Notes under the pieces: generated by a model
What the model was told of the DNA's origin: nothing
The model's database searches: none
The model's input: only the letters and a program-made list of their open reading frames with translations
Made by a program: the position numbers and the translations under genes
Origin: Asticcacaulis sp.
Lineage (GTDB): Bacteria; Pseudomonadota; Alphaproteobacteria; Caulobacterales; Caulobacteraceae
Length of the DNA stretch: 10,000 nucleotides
Assembly (NCBI RefSeq): GCF_020217185.1
Contig: NZ_JAIWNX010000139.1
Coordinates: 1-10,000, forward strand
Direction of reading: 5' to 3'
In this document: one piece after another, positions 5,839 through 10,000 of the stretch
How positions within the stretch are numbered: position 1 is the first letter of the stretch
How the letters are laid out: each line of letters opens with the position of its first letter

Positions 5839-6783
5839 TTATTTCGGATTAAAATTTTTTATCGTTCGTTGAAGGAAGGTTACTCTGGATTGTAGCCAAG
5901 AAAGCTCACTTTCTGTGATCTCGTAATTGGCAGAATACCTTGCCTCCACATATGCGCGCTGAAGTTTGGCGAAGCAGCGGCGTGCGAACTTATCGTCCGG
6001 CCACACGCTTCTGAGGCCCTCATTTAGCCCTTCGGCTTGTGAACGTAGGAAGCTCAAACGATGCGATTTCGGGCTGTAGAGAGTCAAGGTCAGCAAGACG
6101 CAATGATACAATGCCTCTGCCGTCTGGTGCAGATGGAAGGCCGCCATATTTGAGTTGCCACGCTCGGCGTAAAACGTCGCACCGGCTATAAACTCCTCAG
6201 CCCGGTCTATCCACTGCTCGTAATACGCGTTTGCCTCGACCTTGATCTCCTCCGGTGTCAGCGCTTTTGGTTTGGCCAGCGGATGCCCCTCAGCCTCGTA
6301 CAGCATGACACCGTCCTTCACGATGTCCGAGAAAAAGGGGCGTCCACGGGCGAGCTGATCGTTCACATCGGCAAGGCTATGAACAATGAAACTCACCGGC
6401 GTCTTGAGGTCATGCGTTAGGGTGTATTCCCGCACAAACCGGTCGTCCGCCGTGCTCCAGTATTCTTGGAGGTCGGTAAATTCCTGGGTGTTGACCACCA
6501 CCAGAAGATCGTAGTCCGAGCGATAGCCGGACAGACGATCTTCCACCCAGTCCCCTCGCGCATACGAGCCGAACAGGATGATTTTGAGGATGCGTCCGCC
6601 CTTGCGCTTTTCCGACAGTTTCGTCTGTGTCGCCGCCTCGAAGCTGTCGAACAGCACCTTCACCACGTGCTCAAGCTCGCGGCGTTTGATGTCCGGCAGA
6701 TGGTCAAGGGCGTCAGGCAGCATGTCGGGTTCCGGTAGCGTCTCTCTATCTATAAGTGTCGCTGACTCGCCCTGCAATGCCAT
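5839..6783 (-). CDS. Nucleotidyltransferase-HEPN fusion protein (MNT-HEPN type)
   Basis: A single chain of 314 residues (numbered here from the GTG two codons upstream) joining two domains that are often separate genes. The N-terminal half is a minimal nucleotidyltransferase of the Pol beta superfamily: ILFGSYARGDW (71-81) supplies the GS motif and SDYDLLVVV (91-99) the D92-x-D94 pair, 16 residues after S75. The C-terminal half (about 185-316) is a HEPN domain with YYEQWIDRAEEF, AFHLHQTAEALYH (217-229), KSHRLSFL and ARYSANYEIT. In two-gene systems the MNT partner modifies and neutralises a HEPN ribonuclease toxin. No canonical RX4-6H nuclease motif is visible here (RYSANY sits where it might be), so toxicity is uncertain. 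The ATG at 6783 or the GTG at 6789 may be the start; neither has a clear Shine-Dalgarno. It converges on the PIN-like gene and diverges from the relaxase. Confidence 0.88.
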   Translation of the reverse strand: MALQGESATLIDRETLPEPDMLPDALDHLPDIKRRELEHVVKVLFDSFEAATQTKLSEKRKGGRILKIILFGSYARGDWVEDRLSGYRSDYDLLVVVNTQEFTDLQEYWSTADDRFVREYTLTHDLKTPVSFIVHSLADVNDQLARGRPFFSDIVKDGVMLYEAEGHPLAKPKALTPEEIKVEANAYYEQWIDRAEEFIAGATFYAERGNSNMAAFHLHQTAEALYHCVLLTLTLYSPKSHRLSFLRSQAEGLNEGLRSVWPDDKFARRCFAKLQRAYVEARYSANYEITESELSWLQSRVTFLQRTIKNFNPK

Positions 6784-6789
6784 GTCCAC

Positions 6790-7178
6790 GGATCAATTAC
6801 GGATAGTTTTTCGGCTGTGGTGGGCTTTGAGGTCCTATCCATAGTCGTCCGTCGCTGTCGTTTTGTCGTGCGTCAGAGCGGTGGCCTGTTTGTGCGAGGC
6901 CGGATTTCCCGATCCGTGGTCAGTGCGGTTTTGGGGCCGGTGCTCGTCAGGAATTGCCTGTTTTGGTGCATTTTTTTTGGGTTTTAGGTTTGAGGGCAAG
7001 ATTAAAGAAGTAGAGCCTTATGCGCCTCATGGGCGGCATAAGTCTCTGTCTGCACGTCTGTTTTTGTGAAGCACAGGTAGCGCCATTTGTGATTTCGTAG
7101 CGCCATTGTGGCGCTCTTGAATCCGCCGGGACAAATCCAATCCTTTGAGAGGGAAACGGGGTTTACCGGAGGCGGATT
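6790..7178. other. Non-coding spacer upstream of the relaxase, candidate oriT region
   Basis: These 389 bases between divergent genes hold no convincing reading frame. Their second half is structured. TTATGC-GCC (7018-7026) faces GGCGGCATAA (7032-7041) with one bulge. GTAGCGCCATT is repeated at 7077-7087 and 7097-7107, 20 bases apart, and the second copy forms a perfect hairpin AGCGCC-ATTGT-GGCGCT (7099-7115). A run of eight T lies at 6971-6978. Origins of transfer of MOBP relaxases usually lie just upstream of the relaxase gene and contain such repeats beside the nick site. The typical IncP-like nick sequence (YATCCTG) was not found exactly, so the oriT call is inference. Promoters for both flanking genes must also lie here. 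Confidence 0.45.
7120..7178 (+). promoter_or_regulatory. Relaxase leader with RBS and complementary upstream segment
   Basis: GGAGG at 7168-7172 is a strong Shine-Dalgarno seven bases before the ATG at 7179. AATCCGCC (7120-7127) is exactly complementary to GGCGGATT (7171-7178), the bases between and overlapping the Shine-Dalgarno and the start codon. Folding in the mRNA would partly mask the ribosome site and could keep relaxase levels low. The RBS is clear; the control is speculative. Confidence 0.45.
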
Positions 7179-9239
7179 ATGGACCGCGACGACAGGTTTG
7201 AACTGAGACCGGGCCGCATAGGCCGTGACGGCAAGGCCATGTCTCTGGGGCGTGACTTTCGCAACCGTGTGATCAAGGCTGCCAACCTCGCGCGCGGTGG
7301 TCGTGCCGTGTCCGGGAAGGCCTCCGGCTTCACCGGCGAGCGCATCGGACGCGGCAGCGGAGCCGGTGCGGTTCTGGCCTCGCGGGCCGGTGCGGTGGTG
7401 GGTGGGAGCAATGGCGGCTTTGGCCGCCGTCGCGTCATGGTCAAGGCGCGCATCGTCAGGCTGGCCGGTAAGGGACGCGGCGCGGCCATAGCCCATATGC
7501 GCTATGTGCAGCGCGACGGCGTGACCCGTTCGGGCGAGCGCGGCGAGTTGTATGATGGCCGTTCCGATGTCGCCGATGGCAAGGCCTTTCTGGAGCGCTC
7601 AGAGGGCGACCGGCATCAGTTCCGGTTTATCGTCTCCCCGGAAGACGGTCAGCAATACGAAGACCTGCGCAACGTCACCCGCCGCCTGATGACCCAGATG
7701 GAAACCGATCTGGGCACGCAACTGGACTGGGTCGCCGTGGATCACTTCAACACCGGCCACCCGCACACTCACATTCTGATCCGGGGGAAGGACGATCAGG
7801 GCAAGGACCTGATCATTGCGCGGAACTACATCACCGAAGGTATCAGGGAACGCGCCGCCGAGATTGTGGGCTTTGACCTTGGACCGAGAACGGCGCTGGA
7901 GGTGTCGCTGTCCCTCCAGCACGAGATGACCGCCAGCCGCTACACCACCATAGACAGATGGATTGAGGAAGGCCGGAACGCCGAGGGCCGTGTGCGGGCC
8001 ATAGACCCAAGCCCGGAACGCCAGTCCCTGATCACGGGCCGTCTGAGGCATCTGGAAACGCTGGAGCTGGCCGCACCCGATAAGGGCGGCCTGTGGCAGG
8101 TCAGCGAGGACTTTGAGGCCGAGTTGCGCCAGCTCGGGCGGCGCGGTGACATCATCAACAGCCTGCGTCACAACCTGGCCCTCGGTGCGGACGGTCGTAT
8201 GGTCGAGACGCTGCGCATCCACGACGCCGGCTACGGCATGGGGCAGGATGCCGAGGCCCATCGTGCGGCGTCTCTTTCCCATACCGAGCCCATGCCCCCC
8301 ATCATCGGGCGCGTGGCACACCGTGGCCTGTACGATGAACTGGAGGACCGCCACCTGCTGGTTATCGACGGCGTGGACGGTCACACGCATGTGGTCGAGA
8401 TCGGCAAGGGCGAGACGGCCCCGCAGGTGCCCACCGACGCCATTGTGCGCCTGACCCCCAAGGTTGCCCAGTTGCGCAGCGTGGATCACACCATAGCCGA
8501 GGTTGCCGCCGCCAAAGGCGGCTACTATTCCGTAGGGCTTCACATGGAGCATGACCGCAAGGCTACGATGCGCTTTGCCGAAACCCATGTGCGCCGTATC
8601 GAAGCCGTGCGCCGCGCTATGGGCGGCATCACATGGGAAGACGACTACAGTTTCAGGGTCGGACAGACCTACCGTGACACGGCACTGGCCTATGAACAGC
8701 AGAAGGTCAGCCAGAACCCGGTCAATATAGAGGTCCTGTCCCCTGAACCGCTACGCAGCCTTGAGCGGCGGGACGCATGGACATGGCTGGATAAGGAACT
8801 CACCGCACCGGAACCGACGCCGCTGGCGGACACCGGGTTTGGGAAACAGGTCAAGGGCGCAATCTACCGCCGGGTACTGTGGATGAGCGAACAGGGGCTG
8901 ATCAGGTACGAGGATGGCAAGGCCTATTATCCGCGCAATCTCGAACAGCAGATGGCCGCACGCGAGCTGAAGGCCGAGGGCCAGCGTCTATCGCAGGCAC
9001 TGGGCAAGACCTATGTGCAGATGCGCCCGTGGGTGGAATACAGCGGCACCCTGAAAGACAAGGTCACGCTGAACGGCGGCCAGTACGCCTTAGTCGAACG
9101 CGCGAAGGACTTTGCCCTTGTCCCGTGGCGTGACGTGCTGGAGCGGCAACGCGGCAAAGAGATCACCGGCATGATGCACGAGAACCGCAGCATCGAATGG
9201 TCATTCGGCAGGGACAGGGGGATCAGCATAGGCTTCTAA
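7179..9239 (+). CDS. VirD2/TraI-like relaxase with DUF3363 domain
   Basis: A DNA-nicking transfer relaxase of 686 residues that should cut one strand at oriT, stay bound to the 5' end and lead the strand into a recipient. After an Arg/Gly-rich N-terminus (1-85) that is typical of the family, VKARIVRLAGKGRGAAIAHM leads to the probable catalytic tyrosine Y109 in MRYVQRDGVTRSG. DRHQFRFIVSPEDGQQYEDL (144-163) and WVAVDHFNTGHPHTHILIRG follow, the latter giving the metal-binding histidines H194, H196 and H198. The DUF3363 region occupies about 290-680 and is uninterrupted. The length is normal for the family, which occurs in alpha- and betaproteobacterial ICEs with trb-type transfer genes. Codon use is very GC-rich at third positions. 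A terminator hairpin begins 120 bases after the stop. The product looks complete and probably functional. Confidence 0.94.
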   Translation: MDRDDRFELRPGRIGRDGKAMSLGRDFRNRVIKAANLARGGRAVSGKASGFTGERIGRGSGAGAVLASRAGAVVGGSNGGFGRRRVMVKARIVRLAGKGRGAAIAHMRYVQRDGVTRSGERGELYDGRSDVADGKAFLERSEGDRHQFRFIVSPEDGQQYEDLRNVTRRLMTQMETDLGTQLDWVAVDHFNTGHPHTHILIRGKDDQGKDLIIARNYITEGIRERAAEIVGFDLGPRTALEVSLSLQHEMTASRYTTIDRWIEEGRNAEGRVRAIDPSPERQSLITGRLRHLETLELAAPDKGGLWQVSEDFEAELRQLGRRGDIINSLRHNLALGADGRMVETLRIHDAGYGMGQDAEAHRAASLSHTEPMPPIIGRVAHRGLYDELEDRHLLVIDGVDGHTHVVEIGKGETAPQVPTDAIVRLTPKVAQLRSVDHTIAEVAAAKGGYYSVGLHMEHDRKATMRFAETHVRRIEAVRRAMGGITWEDDYSFRVGQTYRDTALAYEQQKVSQNPVNIEVLSPEPLRSLERRDAWTWLDKELTAPEPTPLADTGFGKQVKGAIYRRVLWMSEQGLIRYEDGKAYYPRNLEQQMAARELKAEGQRLSQALGKTYVQMRPWVEYSGTLKDKVTLNGGQYALVERAKDFALVPWRDVLERQRGKEITGMMHENRSIEWSFGRDRGISIGF

Positions 9240-9319
9240 CCCGCCAGCCGGTCCACTTTTTGGAGACTATTTCAACGGTAACATTTTCAGGCCGCTTAGG
9301 TCGTGATATACCTATAGCT

Positions 9320-9332
9320 GTCACGTCGTGAC
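9320..9332. repeat. 13-base palindrome after the relaxase gene
   Basis: GTCACG-T-CGTGAC is a perfect 6+1+6 palindrome, and a further half-site TCGTGA occurs at 9301-9306. It has the size of a dimeric DNA-binding protein site, possibly for the RHH protein encoded downstream, but nothing in the window proves a role. Confidence 0.3.
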
Positions 9333-9358
9333 AAGAACCATCTGGTTGTTTTTGCTGG

Positions 9359-9391
9359 AAAGAGCGGGTGCCGGAATCATCCGCTCTTTTT
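9359..9391 (+). terminator. Intrinsic terminator downstream of the relaxase gene
   Basis: AAAGAGCGG (9359-9367) pairs perfectly with CCGCTCTTT (9381-9389) across a 13-base loop, and the stem ends in a run of five T. It is correctly oriented to end relaxase transcription and implies that downstream genes need their own promoter, which is unusual for this transfer operon type. Confidence 0.7.
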
Positions 9392-9765
9392 CCACCACGC
9401 GCCCAATCAGGGCTTACCGCCGAGGCGCTCACGCACCCTTATCATAGTCGGCATCCATCCTGTGTCGAAGTCCCGGCCTCCGCCGACACATTGGCATTGC
9501 CCTTTCGCTGGCGCGAACCGCCCCGGACCCTCCACCACGGTCATGGCCAGCCCCGGATCACGCTGGAGAGCACTACCAACCGTCCGACTGTGTGCAGAGT
9601 GCGGCAAAACGGCATATGCGGACGGCATTGGAGCTATGAGGCCTGCACCTCAGCGATGGCATCATGGCGCTTACTCTGTGGAGGAGACGCGCCCTGATGC
9701 CCGGCACCCCAAGCCCGCCGGTTGTCCAAGCCGATCCTCCTGAACACCAGCGGACGGACAGGCCC

Positions 9766-10000
9766 ATGAAACCCCGGCACCACCTCTACCTAGACGACGA
9801 ACTGACAAACGAACTGGAGGCACTGGCCAGCAAGCCCGGTGCGTCGAAGTCGTCCATCGTAGCCGATGCGCTGCGTTCCTATTTCCGTCATCGCGCCGGT
9901 AACGCAGAGGCCAAGGCCCTGAGCCAGCGGCTTGACCGGATAGCGCAGAAGCAGGACAGCCACGCGCGCGACATCGAGGTCGTACTGGAAGCCATTGCGC
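9766..10000 (+). CDS. Ribbon-helix-helix (CopG-type) protein, N-terminal part, cut by the window end
   Basis: At least 78 residues, running off the edge. The N-terminus MKPRHHLYLDDELTNELEAL and the following GASKSSIVADALRSYF form a ribbon-helix-helix DNA-binding fold: one strand, then two helices, with the helix-N-cap GASKS motif. A charged, coiled-coil-like segment (QRLDRIAQKQDSHARDIEVVLEAI) follows. Proteins of this form usually lie directly before trbB in conjugative elements of this type and are taken to regulate the transfer genes. Two starts compete. The ATG at 9766 gives the family-like N-terminus but has only a weak GGACAGG. An in-frame ATG at 9697 has a strong GGAGGAGA (9680-9687) nine bases away and would add 23 proline-rich residues. 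I kept 9766 on homology and note 9697 as the alternative. Confidence 0.82.
   Translation, partial: MKPRHHLYLDDELTNELEALASKPGASKSSIVADALRSYFRHRAGNAEAKALSQRLDRIAQKQDSHARDIEVVLEAIA

Larger units (their letters stand above)
9240..9696. other. Poorly coding spacer between relaxase and RHH gene, where traG is usually found
   Basis: No recognisable gene occupies these 457 bases. The first 119 bases contain a 13-base palindrome and end in the relaxase terminator. The remainder stays GC-rich and is open in several frames, including a GTG-started frame from 9368 to 9697 (109 codons) whose TGA overlaps the possible upstream ATG of the RHH gene. Its translation is rich in His, Arg and Pro and matches no family I know. 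A minus-strand frame at 9407-9628 is equally unconvincing. It may be the remains of deleted genes. The segment 9251-9265 (GGTCCACTTTTTGGA) faintly recalls the ends of IS21-type elements, but no transposase is present. Confidence 0.4.
2706..10000. mobile_element. Left part of an integrative (probably conjugative or mobilizable) element at tRNA-Leu
   Basis: Starting at the tRNA 3' end, the window holds a P4-type integrase, accessory toxin-antitoxin-like modules, a relaxase and the start of a ribbon-helix-helix gene of the type that precedes trbB. This order (integrase at a tRNA, cargo, then mobilization genes) is the usual layout of tRNA-inserted ICEs and IMEs. Composition is patchy: a sample line in the XRE/PIN region (4741-4800) is about 43% GC, while one in the relaxase (7261-7320) is about 68%, suggesting modules of different origin. 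The right boundary is outside the window. Whether it is a full ICE or a decayed one cannot be decided here. Confidence 0.8.

Noticed and set aside
6863..7069. Small plus-strand frame of 68 codons in the relaxase upstream spacer
   Set aside because: Starts with TTG without a clear RBS, has unremarkable composition and overlaps the repeat region; no recognisable product.
7599..8588. Long minus-strand open frame of 329 codons
   Set aside because: It is fully inside the relaxase gene, which has clear family motifs; high GC in third positions keeps the opposite strand open.
9240..9300. Possible IS21-type element end (CTCCAAAAAGTGGACC on the minus strand)
   Set aside because: The resemblance is short and from memory; no terminal repeat pair, target duplication or transposase is seen.
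9407..9628. Minus-strand frame of 73 codons in the relaxase-RHH spacer
   Set aside because: No RBS, no family resemblance and only mixed third-position GC; it competes with an equally open plus-strand frame.
2706..10000. Second copy of the tRNA-Leu 3' end as attR
   Set aside because: I looked for the GGTTCGAGTCCTC and TTGGGCACCA segments by eye and found none in the window.
1..10000. CRISPR array
   Set aside because: No regularly spaced repeats of suitable length are present; the repeats near int and the relaxase are short and few.

Overview
The window looks like the chromosome of a GC-rich alphaproteobacterium, most likely a member of the Caulobacterales. I infer this from codon use, from an NDUFA9-like epimerase protein of the kind common in that group, and from the IncP-like transfer genes. 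No rRNA or other strong marker fixes the genus.

Bases 1-2705 look like core chromosome: uppP (undecaprenyl-diphosphate phosphatase), a small STAS/SpoIIAA-like protein, a bidirectional terminator, a convergent NDUFA9-like SDR protein, and a tRNA-Leu(CAG) gene with a plausible promoter and an encoded CCA.

From about 2706 to the window end the sequence reads as the left end of an integrative mobile element inserted at the 3' end of that tRNA gene. A P4-type tyrosine integrase follows the tRNA in the same direction, behind a leader with four GGGGGTA motifs. The cargo comes next. An XRE/ImmA-IrrE gene and a PIN-like gene form a tight, visibly AT-richer pair behind a large two-operator inverted repeat that coincides with a sigma70-like promoter. 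A convergent gene encodes a single-chain nucleotidyltransferase-HEPN fusion. Both modules resemble toxin-antitoxin or defence cargo.

From about 6790 the element turns to conjugation. A 390-base spacer has several short inverted and direct repeats and is a candidate oriT. It is followed by a complete VirD2/TraI-like relaxase with a DUF3363 C-terminus and its terminator, then a poorly coding stretch, then the start of a ribbon-helix-helix protein of the kind that usually precedes trbB. The coupling-protein gene traG, usually found between these last two, is absent, which suggests a rearrangement or an unusual gene order.

Working model (inference): Int excises and integrates the element at tRNA-Leu, the relaxase nicks an oriT just upstream of itself, trb-type transfer genes would continue beyond the right edge, and the two cargo modules stabilise the element or protect the host.
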